Assembly (NCBI RefSeq): GCF_002795245.1
Contig: NZ_PGVG01000009.1
Span: 144,501-208,500 of the forward strand
Origin: Bradyrhizobium forestalis
GTDB lineage: Bacteria > Pseudomonadota > Alphaproteobacteria > Rhizobiales > Xanthobacteraceae
Direction of reading: 5' to 3'
DNA length: 64,000 nucleotides
The notes beneath the pieces were generated by a model. That model was not told where the DNA came from, searched no databases, and worked only from the letters and a program-made list of their open reading frames with translations. Position numbers and translations under genes: made by a program. Shown here in pieces: positions 7,623 through 15,991 of the stretch (position 1 is its first letter; every line of letters begins with the position of its first letter).

Positions 7623-7698
7623 TTCGAGGTTAACTCTCTTGCCTTGGCCGCCCCGAGCGCAGGGCCATCGCATATACATCACTCGAGCTGAGCGCGCG

Positions 7699-7832
7699 CC
7701 TCGTCCTTCGAGACGACCGCTCCGCGGTCTCCTCAGGATGAGGCTAAGCGGCATCAACGCCCGCTGAAACCGTTGCCGCGCACTCGGTCCTCATCCTGAG
7801 GGCCCGCCAACAGCGGGCGTCTCGAAGGATGG
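7699..7832. repeat. composite inverted repeat (CCTTCGAGACG type)
   Basis: The outer arms CGTCCTTCGAGACG (from 7702) and CGTCTCGAAGGATG (to about 7831) enclose inner arms CCTCAGGATGAGG and CCTCATCCTGAGG. This nested palindrome is a common Bradyrhizobium-type intergenic element. The rest of the gap, 7833-8015, shows nothing supportable. Confidence 0.65.
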
Positions 7833-8015
7833 CCACAGGGAAATCGCTCCCAAATACGGTGTCCTGGCCCCTGAGCGCGGGAGCGAAGCGACACCTGCTG
7901 TTCGGCCGCCGCACGACCGATAAGCGTCGCGCCCGAACCGCCGCGTGGCATTCGACTTCGCCGCGCCGGTACCTATATCCTGTGACGAGTGATGTGATGC
8001 AGCGGGACAGCTTCG

Positions 8016-8249
8016 ATGGCCAGACGACGCACGACAGAAGCGGACGCCGACGACCTCCCGCGCTATTTCGTCTGGGTCCGCGGCCTCGACGGTCCCGAGC
8101 CGCAGAAATGGATGACGATGGATTTCGGCGTGGGCGATTGGAAGCGGGCGCTCGTGCTGGCCTATCTGGAGCTGCCGGAAGACGAACGGCATCTATCCTT
8201 GTCGATGCTGGCCCGGCGCTATCCGGCGCCTCGGAATGATCTTTCGTGA
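8016..8249 (+). CDS. small hypothetical protein (77 aa)
   Basis: A 77-residue protein beginning MARRRTTEADADDLPRYF. It contains WVRGLDGPEPQKWMTMDFGVGDWKRALVLAYLELPEDERH, an ordered-looking segment with balanced composition. No signal or membrane segment, and no family recognised. GGGACAGC upstream is only a modest ribosome site. It is an isolated gene in a repeat-rich region; the coding-like amino-acid mix is the main support. Confidence 0.5.
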   Translation: MARRRTTEADADDLPRYFVWVRGLDGPEPQKWMTMDFGVGDWKRALVLAYLELPEDERHLSLSMLARRYPAPRNDLS

Positions 8250-8915
8250 GCCGGGCAAGGGTGTGTACTCTTAGACGTCGGCTCCGCGAGACAAAGCGGA
8301 AGTCATCCCCGCTGAGCGTGATCGGCTTCTGACCCAAAACGGAAATGCTGAGGAGCAGGAGGCAATAGATCCTCTCTTGTACGGTCGGCCGATGCAGACG
8401 GATCACGACGATGCAGTCACCGTACCGTTGTATCGAGTGCTGTATGAACTTGAGTTCGACGTACCTGACAAAGGGCTCCCCGACTCCATCCCGTCAAATG
8501 GGGCAGGGCCGATCGGGCCGTTGCTCCGTCTTACTATCCTGACATAACGAGCTGGTCAGCATTGCCTTGGCCTGCTGATCCCGTCCAAAAAGCTGAGGAC
8601 CTTTTTCGCGAGGGCCCGAACGTTGGTGCCAATCTTGACTTTCGGAATGGAGCGACGAGAGGTTTCGGATATTGCATGTCGCTGCCCCGTACCCTCTCTC
8701 CCGCGCCAACCTTCGTTCGGTATCTCGGGATTCCCCGGACGCATTTGGTTTTAGCGCAAATAGGCAAGGACCGCGCGGAGATGCGCTGGGCAAAGATGGT
8801 CCCTCTGCTTCCGGCCTTCAGCTACCTTTCTGCTTCCCGCTACGTGTCGGTTCTCAGAGGTAGACCGGACATTCCGAGGCGAACGCTAAACCCACGCTGT
8901 GACCCTGAACGGACG
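8250..8915. other. gene-poor stretch with no supportable gene
   Basis: About 660 bp, visibly AT-richer than the surrounding genes. It contains a phrase (GGCTTCTGACCCAAAACGG) resembling decayed Rhizobiales intergenic sequence. ORFs on both strands here, such as a + frame at 8562-9038, have basic, low-order translations and no convincing start. I see no RNA gene or intact element. Confidence 0.4.
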
Positions 8916-9140
8916 TTATCGCCTACGAACAAGGCCCCGCTTCGCGCGTCTGCCGAGCCGCACGCTGTGTCGAACAAAGCCGCAGGCGGCCAGCAAGATA
9001 GTGAGAAGACCAATCTCCCAACGACCGGCAGCAAATAGAGCGATGCAAATCAGATAGACTAAGAAGAGCAGGACGGTCCAAGCTAAGGCAAAACCCAGAT
9101 AGGTCCGTCCGGTTGGGATGTTGCTCGTATGATCTGCCAT
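8916..9140 (-). CDS. small two-helix membrane protein
   Basis: A 74-residue protein from the ATG at 9140. A short polar start (MADHTSNIPTGRTYLGFA) is followed by two strongly hydrophobic segments (AWTVLLFLVYLICIALFAAG and WEIGLLTILLAACGFV) and an Arg-rich tail (GRRAKRGLVRRR) obeying the positive-inside rule. No family recognised. The membrane pattern supports a real gene, though the ribosome site is weak and the tail could be run-on. Adjacent sequence is decayed. Confidence 0.5.
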   Translation of the reverse strand: MADHTSNIPTGRTYLGFALAWTVLLFLVYLICIALFAAGRWEIGLLTILLAACGFVRHSVRLGRRAKRGLVRRR

Positions 9141-9240
9141 GACCAAGTGCAGAATTGCGGTAACCTAGCTAAACTGGGTAGCGCCATTTCAACGTGCGGC
9201 GACCATTAAGTCTACTGCTGGCCCAAACCGGGTGGCTCGG

Positions 9241-9270
9241 GGTGGGCAGAGCACGTCCGCTCTGCCCACC
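9241..9270. repeat. perfect 12-bp stem-loop
   Basis: GGTGGGCAGAGC (9241-9252) and GCTCTGCCCACC (9259-9270) form a perfect stem with a 6-nt loop. There is no T run on either strand, so a palindromic repeat is likelier than a terminator. Confidence 0.55.
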
Positions 9271-9396
9271 TGCTTCAGACGTCAACTTGTTCCGCGATGA
9301 CCAATGCTGCGCTTCTATTTGCACACCCGGCCCGGTTCGTCTTGCCCGGCTGCTCCTGTTGTTATCCCGCTCTCAGTCGCCACAGCACCAGCTTGG

Positions 9397-9669
9397 TCAA
9401 TTGCCGTAATGATCACAGGACACGCACATATGACCAGTTTTATCAAAGTTCTTCCTAGCATCGTAGCCTGAGTCGCGCAGATTCCGCCTATAAAGCGCCG
9501 AAGCAGGCTGTTCGCCAAGACTACCGCTTGCTGGAACACCAACAGCCGCCATGCTTGATCCAACACGGTGCATTTTGTGGAATGATGAACCATGACGCTG
9601 ATTGTGACCAGCATCAGCTGATACGACACCAACAGCTAATATAGCTGCAATAAGAAGTGCGGTCTTCAT
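9397..9669 (-). CDS. small secreted protein (90 aa)
   Basis: From the ATG at 9669 the product is 90 residues. It has a clean signal peptide (MKTALLIAAILAVGVVSADA) and then a mature, His/Ser/Tyr-rich region (GHNQRHGSSFHKMHRVGSSM...). It ends in DKTGHMCVSCDHYGN with a C-x2-C pair. A strong ribosome site, AGGAGGTG, lies 4 nt before the ATG, which decides this start over the longer frame that begins in a decayed hydrolase. No family recognised; the C-x2-C pair might bind metal or form a disulfide. Confidence 0.7.
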   Translation of the reverse strand: MKTALLIAAILAVGVVSADAGHNQRHGSSFHKMHRVGSSMAAVGVPASGSLGEQPASALYRRNLRDSGYDARKNFDKTGHMCVSCDHYGN

Positions 9670-10065
9670 GATACACCTCCTATAGGGCAACGTAGTTGTT
9701 GCCAAAGCAAGGAGCGCGCGTGCTCGATCTCGAGCCAGCGGTCTCCAATACGATGCGCCAAACAGAACCGCGCGCTTTGAACCGACTTTCTCCAAAATCG
9801 TCTGCACGTCGTGCATGTGTTGCTCAAGGGTGAAGATCTGCGATCCTCGGTCTGACATTCCGGTGCCGCGCTTGTCGAAAAGGATAAGGCGGGAGAATGA
9901 TGCCAGGCGACGGAAGAACGCGCTGCGTTCCGCCACGTAGCAGCTCGCCTCAACATGCGAGACGAAACCCGGGACGAATACCAAATCCAACGGTCCATTT
10001 CCAAGGACCTGATCGGCGATGTGAACGTCATCGCTCTTGACGCAATGAGTTGCCGGTGCGGCCAT
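9670..10065 (-). pseudogene. truncated alpha/beta-hydrolase (cyclase-associated type)
   Basis: The first ~100 residues read as the start of an alpha/beta-hydrolase of the kind fused to or found beside class III adenylate cyclases. Key segments are VHIADQVLGNGPLDLVFVPG, then FVSHVEA, FSRLILFDKRGTGMSDR, and a helix with LEQHMHDVQTILEKVGSKRAVLFGAS. The nucleophile elbow stops at FGAS, the catalytic domain is absent, and the frame runs into unrelated sequence and then, in frame, the downstream secreted protein. It is a 5' fragment and not a functional enzyme. The break is an obvious junction in the decayed region. Confidence 0.75.
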
Positions 10066-10251
10066 AAGACACCTGATCCGGACTTGCCCCGTTCGTCAGA
10101 GCCAAAGATACTCCTCGCGGGCAACCGTGCCAACCTGGCACGACAGGCGTCCGCAGTTGGCCCCTAGCCGACCTTTTAGCGCGGCCCGCCAACCGTCAGC
10201 TTTTGACCCGAAGCTGACGTTGTCGGGCAAGGCGCGTTGCGTTTTAATCGT

Positions 10252-10668
10252 CTAGGCCCTTGCAAGATAAACTACAGATGGTTCCACCTCGACAAGAAAT
10301 TCATCGTTCGCGAGGCGTGGCACTCCAATCCATGTAGCACACGGCGGATTGTCACCGAACATCGCTCTGAGTGCGCCACTGATGGCCTCGCCCTCGTGCA
10401 TATGGCTTTGCTTTATGTAGAGCCGCAATGCGCCGACCTGATCAAGTGTTGCGCCTACCGATGCAAGTGCGACAGCGAGGTTCTCCAAGCTCTTTCGGAG
10501 TTGGCGCCCGATATCTCGCGCGCCAACGACCTTTCGATCGGCGTCCCAGGCGACTTGGCCGGACACGTGCACGGTGTCACCGAAGGGCGTCGGGATAACT
10601 ACCACTTGCGCGAATCCATAGTGCAGGCTGTCAAAGATTCCGGTCGGAGAATGTACCCGTCGGCTCAT
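10252..10668 (-). CDS. RidA/YjgF-family protein
   Basis: A 138-residue cytosolic protein with the RidA fold pattern: FGDTVHVSGQVAWDADRKVV, then DIGRQLRKSLENLAVALASVGATLDQVGALRLYI, and PPCATWIGVPRLANDEFLVEVEPSVVY at the C-terminus. RidA enzymes deaminate reactive enamines and imines; paralogues have other roles. The canonical substrate-binding Arg (R in PARxT/S) is replaced here by Cys-Ala-Thr (PPCATW). This suggests a subfamily that does not act as a classical RidA deaminase. It is monocistronic, next to the decayed hydrolase. Confidence 0.8.
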   Translation of the reverse strand: MSRRVHSPTGIFDSLHYGFAQVVVIPTPFGDTVHVSGQVAWDADRKVVGARDIGRQLRKSLENLAVALASVGATLDQVGALRLYIKQSHMHEGEAISGALRAMFGDNPPCATWIGVPRLANDEFLVEVEPSVVYLARA

Positions 10669-10993
10669 GGGCGCTCCTTAGTCAGGGTGGCCCAATCAGC
10701 GACGCCACCGCTCTGCAAATAGACCACATGAATATATAAGGGAAACTTCAGCTTGTGGCCCAACTCGGACGTCTGGTGAGCTGCGCTAATGGGCCAGTTT
10801 CAGAGGCAGAGCGGACCGCATGGCCCTGAGTGCAACGCAGATTATGAGCACGCGCTCTCGCTTAGGCGCAATCCCGTCCATCCACGCCTGACGCGGACCG
10901 TATCATCCCCGCCCCCATGATTATGGGTGTCACGGCCTCCGCGCTGCGGTTAGACTTGCCTCGCGCCGCGGGGGACACGCGGATCGCGGGACG
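10669..10993. other. intergenic region upstream of the response regulator
   Basis: About 325 bp with no supportable gene. It contains an AT-rich patch (ATGAATATATAAGGG near 10728-10742) and GC-rich sequence before the regulator start. Promoters are expected here but I could not place one with confidence. Confidence 0.35.
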
Positions 10994-11683
10994 ATGATCA
11001 TGACCGAACAAGGCGAGACGGGTGAAGCCATCACCATCCTCCTCGTCGAGGATGACGCGCCGACCTGCTGGCGGCTGCAGGATGCGCTGGTCAAGGCCGG
11101 TTACGAGGTGCGCAGCGCCGGTACGCTCGCGGAGGCGCGGCAGGCCCTGAGCGTCGGCGCGCCGCGCGTGCTGCTGACCGACCTGCGGCTGCCCGACGGC
11201 CATGGCGTCGAGCTGATCCGCGAGACCCGGCAGCGCTTTCCCGACACCGAGATCATGGTGATCTCCGCGCTCGGCGACGAGGAGAGCGTGATTTCCGCGA
11301 TCACGGTCGGCGCCACCGGCTATCTGCTCAAGGACGCCTTCCCCACCGACATCGCCACCACCGTACGCGACCTGGTCGCCGGGCATTCGCCGATCTCGGC
11401 CTCGATCGCCCGTTTCATCGTGCGCAGAACACAAGGTGCCGCACAGAATTCGGCGGAGCCGCCGCCCGGCCCCGCGCTCAACACGGCCAAGCTGACCCCG
11501 CGCGAGATCGACATCCTCTGGGGCATCGCAAAGGGCTTCAGCTATGCCGAGATCGCGAGCCATCTCGGCCTGTCCAAGCAGACCGTGCCCGGCCATATCA
11601 AGAACATCTATCGCAAGCTCGAGGTGCACACGCGCAGCGAAGCGGTATTCGAGGCGGTGCAGCAGGGTCTGATCAAGCTGTGA
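10994..11683 (+). CDS. NarL/LuxR-type response regulator
   Basis: A 229-residue two-component regulator. The receiver domain is at about residues 14-130, with the acidic pocket LLVEDD and phospho-acceptor Asp63 in LLTDLRLPDG, then K in YLLKDAFP. The C-terminal LuxR helix-turn-helix is at about 165-225 (LTPREIDILWGIAKGFSYAEIASHLGLSKQTVPGHIKNIYRKLEV). The histidine kinase start overlaps its stop by 4 bp, so the two form a cognate pair in an operon. Start is either ATG at 10994 or ATG at 11000. The signal and target genes are unknown. Confidence 0.92.
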   Translation: MIMTEQGETGEAITILLVEDDAPTCWRLQDALVKAGYEVRSAGTLAEARQALSVGAPRVLLTDLRLPDGHGVELIRETRQRFPDTEIMVISALGDEESVISAITVGATGYLLKDAFPTDIATTVRDLVAGHSPISASIARFIVRRTQGAAQNSAEPPPGPALNTAKLTPREIDILWGIAKGFSYAEIASHLGLSKQTVPGHIKNIYRKLEVHTRSEAVFEAVQQGLIKL

Positions 11684-13617
11684 GCGAGATCGCGGCCAAG
11701 GCACCTACGAAGGCGGCTCTCAAACCCGCGCGGCGCCGGCTGCTGGCTTCGCGCCTGGTGCCCTATCTGCTGCTCCAGGCCCTGATCGTGATCGTCACGA
11801 TCCTGGGGATTCGGCTGCTGCAGCCGAACGATCCCGAAGACTTCGCGGTGAGCGATTTTTCGGCGCGGGAGGACGACCTGACCCGCCCTGTGACGCTGCC
11901 GCATTTCACGTCGTCGCGCTACTCCCTGGCCGACCCACCGTTCTATATCGGCGCCTTCGCGTTCCGGAGCGGCGATGCGGCCTCGGGCTGGTCGGTGTTC
12001 CTGCCGCGCTTCAGCAACGCGGTGGAGGTCGCCGTCAACGGCGTCGTCGTGCTCGACTCCCGGCGCGATGCCAACGCCAACCGGCCCGACCGCAACACGC
12101 CGCAGATCGCAGCCATCCCCGCTTCGCTGCTGCGCGAGGGCGGAAACGAGATCACGGTGCGGCTGTTCGTGTGGGGACCGCTCAAGGGCTTTCTCGACAC
12201 CGTCTATGTCGGGCCGGATATCGCCTTGCGCCCGGCCTATGAGACACGCACGCTGCTGTTCGTCACGCTGCCGGTGGTGTTCTCCGCCTGGCAGGCGATC
12301 CTGGCCGTCATTCTCGCGATCATGTGGCTGATGCGGCGCCACGAACCGGTCTATGGCGTGCTGGCCGCGGCGATGGTGCTCGGTGTGGTGCAGGCGTTCG
12401 CGCCGCCGCCGGTGCCGCCGGCCGCGGTATCCCGGCTCGCCGCGGTGCTGCTGGCGTCCGCACCGATCGAGAGCGCGCTGATCGTCGTGTTCGGCGTGCT
12501 GTTCTTCGGCTGGCGCTGGCCGCGCTACGGCACGCTGCTGTTCGTGCCTGGCATCCTCGTGTTCGTGGTCGGGCTGATCGGGGGCCCGCCGCTGCCGCGC
12601 ATCCTGTTCCTGGTGCTCGGCATTCCCACCGTCGGGCTCTGCCTGTTCCTGATGGCTTGCGTCACCGCCACCGCGGTGGTGCGGCGGCAGGACGCGGCGA
12701 GCTTCACGATCGGCTGCGCGGTGACCATCGTGCTGGTCTGCTGGGTCCAGGACATGCTCACGGTGCTCGAGATCGTGAGCAACGATCGCATCTTCGTCTC
12801 GCGCCTGTCTTATTCGGCGATGCTGGTCGCGATCGGCGCCGGGCTGACCTGGCGCTTTGCCCGCGCGTTGAACCAGGTCGACAGCTTTGCCGGCCAGCTG
12901 GTGACGCGGGTGCGCGAAGCCGAGGAACGGCTGAAGGCGAGCTTTGCCCGCGAGGAGGAGCGCGCCCGCGCCGCCGCGCTCGCCAACGAGCGCACGCGCC
13001 TGATGCGAGACCTGCATGACGGCCTCGGCGGCCAGCTCGTGAGCATCGTCGCGCTGTCCGAGCGCGGCAGTGCGGGCGCGACCATCACGGACGCCGCCCG
13101 CGCGGCGCTGAAGGATCTGCGCCTCGTCATCGATTCCATGGACGACATCGGCGGCGACCTGATGCTCGCACTCGGCTCCTGGCGCGAACGCGCCACGGCG
13201 CAATTGCGGCCGCACGACATCGCTCTCGACTGGCGCGTGGCGACGCCGCAGGGCCTGCCGCTGCATCCCGAGCTCAGGCCATGGCACGTCATCCAGATCG
13301 TGCGCATCCTCGACGAGGCCGTGACCAACGCGGTCAAGCACGCCCAAGCCCGCCACGTCGCGGTCACCATCGAGACGCATGACGGCGGCCTGGGGTCCTA
13401 CGGCGTGATCAGCGTCACCGACGACGGCCGCGGCTTTGCGCTGGCCGGCCATTGCGAGGCCGCCGGCGCGCGCCAGACCGCCCGTGGCCTGCGCAACATG
13501 AGAAGCCGCGCCGCGCGCTGCGGCGCGGCGCTCGATCTGAGCTCGGACGCCTCAGGCACGCGCGTGCGGCTGCAATTGCCGCAGCGTTTTCCCGACAGCG
13601 ACATGGCCGCGGGCTGA
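11680..13617 (+). CDS. membrane sensor histidine kinase (HisKA_3/NarX type) with extracellular beta domain
   Basis: A 645-residue kinase starting at a GTG that overlaps the regulator stop. After an N-terminal helix (about residues 24-46) a periplasmic region to about residue 185 looks like a beta-sandwich (FYIGAFAF..SGWSVFLPRFSNAVEVAVNGVVVLDSR, then GGNEITVRLFV). Six or seven membrane helices follow to about residue 390. The dimerisation box ERTRLMRDLHDGLGGQL has phospho-His446. The HATPase domain has DEAVTNAVKHAQA and DDGRGF. The layout resembles 7TM-DISM-type sensors, where the beta domain binds a carbohydrate-like ligand. The ligand here is unknown. Confidence 0.9.
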   Translation: MSEIAAKAPTKAALKPARRRLLASRLVPYLLLQALIVIVTILGIRLLQPNDPEDFAVSDFSAREDDLTRPVTLPHFTSSRYSLADPPFYIGAFAFRSGDAASGWSVFLPRFSNAVEVAVNGVVVLDSRRDANANRPDRNTPQIAAIPASLLREGGNEITVRLFVWGPLKGFLDTVYVGPDIALRPAYETRTLLFVTLPVVFSAWQAILAVILAIMWLMRRHEPVYGVLAAAMVLGVVQAFAPPPVPPAAVSRLAAVLLASAPIESALIVVFGVLFFGWRWPRYGTLLFVPGILVFVVGLIGGPPLPRILFLVLGIPTVGLCLFLMACVTATAVVRRQDAASFTIGCAVTIVLVCWVQDMLTVLEIVSNDRIFVSRLSYSAMLVAIGAGLTWRFARALNQVDSFAGQLVTRVREAEERLKASFAREEERARAAALANERTRLMRDLHDGLGGQLVSIVALSERGSAGATITDAARAALKDLRLVIDSMDDIGGDLMLALGSWRERATAQLRPHDIALDWRVATPQGLPLHPELRPWHVIQIVRILDEAVTNAVKHAQARHVAVTIETHDGGLGSYGVISVTDDGRGFALAGHCEAAGARQTARGLRNMRSRAARCGAALDLSSDASGTRVRLQLPQRFPDSDMAAG

Positions 13618-13752
13618 AAGGCCCCCTCCCCGAACGTGTGGGGCGCACGGAGAGAGGGGACGGGCCGGGTGATTTGCCTGCGGAGGACGGGGGGTGTTCG
13701 TCCGCAGGCCCAACGGCCCGAAGCAATGCGATCAAATCAATCGAATGGAATA

Positions 13753-14037
13753 TCAGCGCACGCCGACGCGATTGACCGGCCCGCCACGATTCATCGGCGT
13801 ACCTGCGCGCACGCCGACGCCGGGCGCACCGACACCGGGGGTCGCGACCGCAGCCGCCGCGACCGGCGCTCCCACCACGACGGCGCCAGTCGGCCGCACC
13901 ACGCAACCCTTCGGCACCCCGACGGTCTTGCAATAAACCACCGCCTGCGCCGGGCTCGTGCCCAGCGACACCATCGCCGCGCCCGCCAGGGCCATGATCG
14001 TCAGCCCGGCGCTCAGCGCTCCAGCTCTCTTCGACAT
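13753..14037 (-). CDS. small exported protein, YCK...GCV type
   Basis: A 94-residue protein from the ATG at 14037 with ribosome site AGGAGAG. The signal peptide ends at SPAQA. The mature protein begins VVYCKTVGVPKGCVVRPTG with two cysteines 10 apart, then a Val/Ala/Gly/Pro-rich tail ending NRVGVR. This short cysteine-module secreted type recurs in Bradyrhizobium-like genomes as hypothetical proteins. Longer frames reaching 14403 lack the signal at their start and are not preferred. Probably periplasmic and disulfide-linked. Function unknown. Confidence 0.75.
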   Translation of the reverse strand: MSKRAGALSAGLTIMALAGAAMVSLGTSPAQAVVYCKTVGVPKGCVVRPTGAVVVGAPVAAAAVATPGVGAPGVGVRAGTPMNRGGPVNRVGVR

Positions 14038-14274
14038 CTTGCTCTCCTGCTTCCCGTCCGGCGTCCCGGTGCAATCACCGGGTCTCGCAGCCGAGGTCCA
14101 GCCTGAATGGCAAAAGTCGGCGCGCGGATACATGCCATGAAGATGGGGGTCCCCCCGGCCGGGAGGACTGGCCGGTGCCATGAACATGGCATGGACCCGC
14201 GCCTGGGCTTCGCGAGATGGTCCAGCCCGCGTGATCCCGGTCGGGACCAACGACGATTCCAAAAGAGGTGCTTT

Positions 14275-14499
14275 ATGAAGATTTCGGTTCTTGCCGCGCT
14301 GCTGCTCGCTGCCACCGCCCTGGCCGCTGCTGCACAGTCCGGTCCGTCGCCCCAGGAGCAAATGGCCTGCCGCGGCGACGCCAGCAAATTCTGCGCCGAA
14401 CATATCGGCAAGCCGCCGCAGATGAACGCCTGTCTGCGCGAGAACAAGTCGAAGCTCTCGGAGTCCTGCCGCAAGGTCGTTGAGTCCCGCGGAGGCTAG
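14275..14499 (+). CDS. small exported cysteine-rich repeat protein
   Basis: A 74-residue protein with signal peptide MKISVLAALLLAATALAAAAQ. A compact four-Cys unit follows: CRGDASKFCAEHIGKPPQMNACL and RENKSKLSESC. This matches the cysteine-rich repeat of the GLG1/FGFR-like family, short alpha-helical pairs held by disulfides and common in alphaproteobacterial exported proteins. The ribosome site is AGAGGTG, 5 bp before the ATG. Its role is unknown. Confidence 0.8.
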   Translation: MKISVLAALLLAATALAAAAQSGPSPQEQMACRGDASKFCAEHIGKPPQMNACLRENKSKLSESCRKVVESRGG

Positions 14500-14607
14500 T
14501 CGTTCATCCTTCTCCCTTGGGAGAAGGCAGCGAGGGCGGCGCTCTGCCGCCCTCTCGAGCGAAGGCCGAAGCTCAGCCTCGGCCTTTTGGCCTTCAAATG
14601 AAGGCCG

Positions 14608-15030
14608 CTACTCCTGCATCATCTCGCCGCTGCCGCCGAACTCGGCCGGAAAATCCTTCAGCTTGGGCAGGCCATCGCGCATCGGCAGCACGGTCTCGGC
14701 ATAGTTGACGTGGACGCCGGGCGTGAACGCGAGCGTGGGGATGGTGGCGGTGAAGACGTCGACCAGACCGAGCGGCGGATGGTTGGTCATGAGATGGCCG
14801 CCGCACTTCCTGCAATACTTTCGCTGACTGAGCGGCGTCTTGGCGAAGGTCTCGACATTCTGAGCGCCTTCGGTGATGCGCACGGCTTCGGGCTTCCACA
14901 GGCTGAAGGCGTTGACCGGACCGGCCGACCAGGAGCGGCAGGAGCGGCAATGGCAGTAGCCCATCGCCTCCGGTGCGCCCGTGACCTCGACCGTGACCGC
15001 GCCGCAGAAGCAGTTTCCGACATGTTTCAT
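14608..15030 (-). CDS. GFA (glutathione-dependent formaldehyde-activating-type) zinc protein
   Basis: A 140-residue Mss4-fold protein with the full GFA zinc ligand set: GNCFCGAV (C-x-C), YCHCRSCR (C-x-C-x2-C) and YCRKCGGHL (C-x2-C). The family was named after the Paracoccus protein Gfa. Direct formaldehyde-glutathione condensation has been questioned for it, so the substrate should be left open. It is a single gene with its own start (ATG at 15030, minus strand). No operon partner. Confidence 0.88.
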   Translation of the reverse strand: MKHVGNCFCGAVTVEVTGAPEAMGYCHCRSCRSWSAGPVNAFSLWKPEAVRITEGAQNVETFAKTPLSQRKYCRKCGGHLMTNHPPLGLVDVFTATIPTLAFTPGVHVNYAETVLPMRDGLPKLKDFPAEFGGSGEMMQE

Positions 15031-15119
15031 TTGGACGTCTCCGTTTTATGAAGGGTTGTTATCGCGCATCGTCGCCCCGCGCGTCCTCCTTTCGGGGAAC
15101 GCGTGGGGCGAGGCCGAGA

Positions 15120-15908
15120 CTATACTGACCGGCGCCAGGGAATAAGCATCGACACCCGTTGTTTGTACTGCCGGTACTCGTCGCCGAAGAGATCAACGAG
15201 ATCGTTCTCCTCGAGCGCGATGCCGACGAAGATGTAGAGCGTGGTCACGGCCGCGAACACAAGATGCCCCGCAGTCATGGTCGGCGCCGCCCAGAATGCG
15301 ATGATGAAACCGAGATAGATCGGGTGACGGACGAACTTGTAGAGCAGCGGCGTCTTGAAGCGCGGCGGCTCCATGTCCTTGCCGACGAGATGATTGGTGA
15401 CCTGATGCAGGCCGAACAGCTCGAAATGGTTGATGATGAAGGTCGAGGTGAACACCAAGACCCAGCCGGCGAAGGACAGCGTGACCACCGTCACGGCAAG
15501 ATCCGGGTTCTCGACCTCCCATATGACCGCGGGCAGCGGACGCCACTGCCAGAACAGGAGGAGCAATGACAGGCTCGCGAGCAACACGTAGGTCGAGCGC
15601 TCGACCGGCCTGGGGACGAACTGCGTCCACCATCCCTTGAATTGTTGGCGCGCCATCACGCTGTGTTGAACCGCGAACAGCGACATCAGCAGCAGATTGA
15701 TGATGACCGCGCGAACGACGGGCGCTTCGGCTCCGGTATCGATGGTCTTGGGCACCATCACGCCCATGACGAAGCCGATGGCGTAGAGAATGGTGACGAA
15801 AAACACGAGATACGCCGCAATTCCGTACAGAAAGGCGATGAACTTGAAAATACGGGAGCCCGCAACCTCCGGGCCGATGGAATGAACCTGGTGATCAAGT
15901 TGAGTCAT
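15120..15908 (-). CDS. mddA: methanethiol S-methyltransferase (MddA-like, NnrU/ICMT-type membrane protein)
   Basis: A 262-residue inner-membrane protein from the ATG at 15908 (GGAG upstream). It has about six hydrophobic segments. The C-terminal methyltransferase-like region reads YKFVRHPIYLGFIIAFWAAPTMTAGHLVFA, then GIALEENDLVDLFGDEYRQYKQRV. This RHPIYLG...EE pattern is the SAM-binding signature of isoprenylcysteine-methyltransferase-like proteins. The N-terminal YGIAAYLVFFVTILYAIGF, together with QHSVMARQQFK and VERSTYVLLASL, matches my recollection of MddA, which methylates methanethiol to dimethyl sulfide. It is divergent from a winged-helix/TPR regulator whose putative operator lies between them. 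Confidence 0.75.
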   Translation of the reverse strand: MTQLDHQVHSIGPEVAGSRIFKFIAFLYGIAAYLVFFVTILYAIGFVMGVMVPKTIDTGAEAPVVRAVIINLLLMSLFAVQHSVMARQQFKGWWTQFVPRPVERSTYVLLASLSLLLLFWQWRPLPAVIWEVENPDLAVTVVTLSFAGWVLVFTSTFIINHFELFGLHQVTNHLVGKDMEPPRFKTPLLYKFVRHPIYLGFIIAFWAAPTMTAGHLVFAAVTTLYIFVGIALEENDLVDLFGDEYRQYKQRVSMLIPWRRSV

Positions 15909-15991
15909 GAAACGCTCCGTTGTGCCGAGGCATCGACACGGTTTGGTCTTCGCACCATGCCGGATCGGACGTCCCTCGACTTTCGCGGACG

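Noticed and set aside
7146..7691. 181-residue ORF inside the ~540-bp repeat
   Set aside because: The other repeat copy does not keep the same frame through its length, so the open frame is better explained by high GC content.
8562..9038. 158-residue + strand ORF in the AT-richer zone
   Set aside because: Low-order, Arg/Pro-rich translation without recognisable pattern or good ribosome site. It overlaps the better-supported small membrane protein on the other strand.
6436..10860. Genomic island with tRNA-Leu attachment site
   Set aside because: No second copy of the tRNA 3' end, no integrase and no complete mobile gene were seen; kept only as a decayed-hotspot idea.
11608..13452. 614-residue minus-strand ORF opposite the first histidine kinase
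   Set aside because: Antisense shadow with biased composition; the + strand kinase has clear H-box and ATPase motifs.
13618..13752. CCCCTCCCCGAACGTG...GAGAGAGGGGAC considered as a terminator of the first kinase
   Set aside because: The arms are imperfect and there is no T run; it looks like debris of the CTCTCCCC-type repeats.
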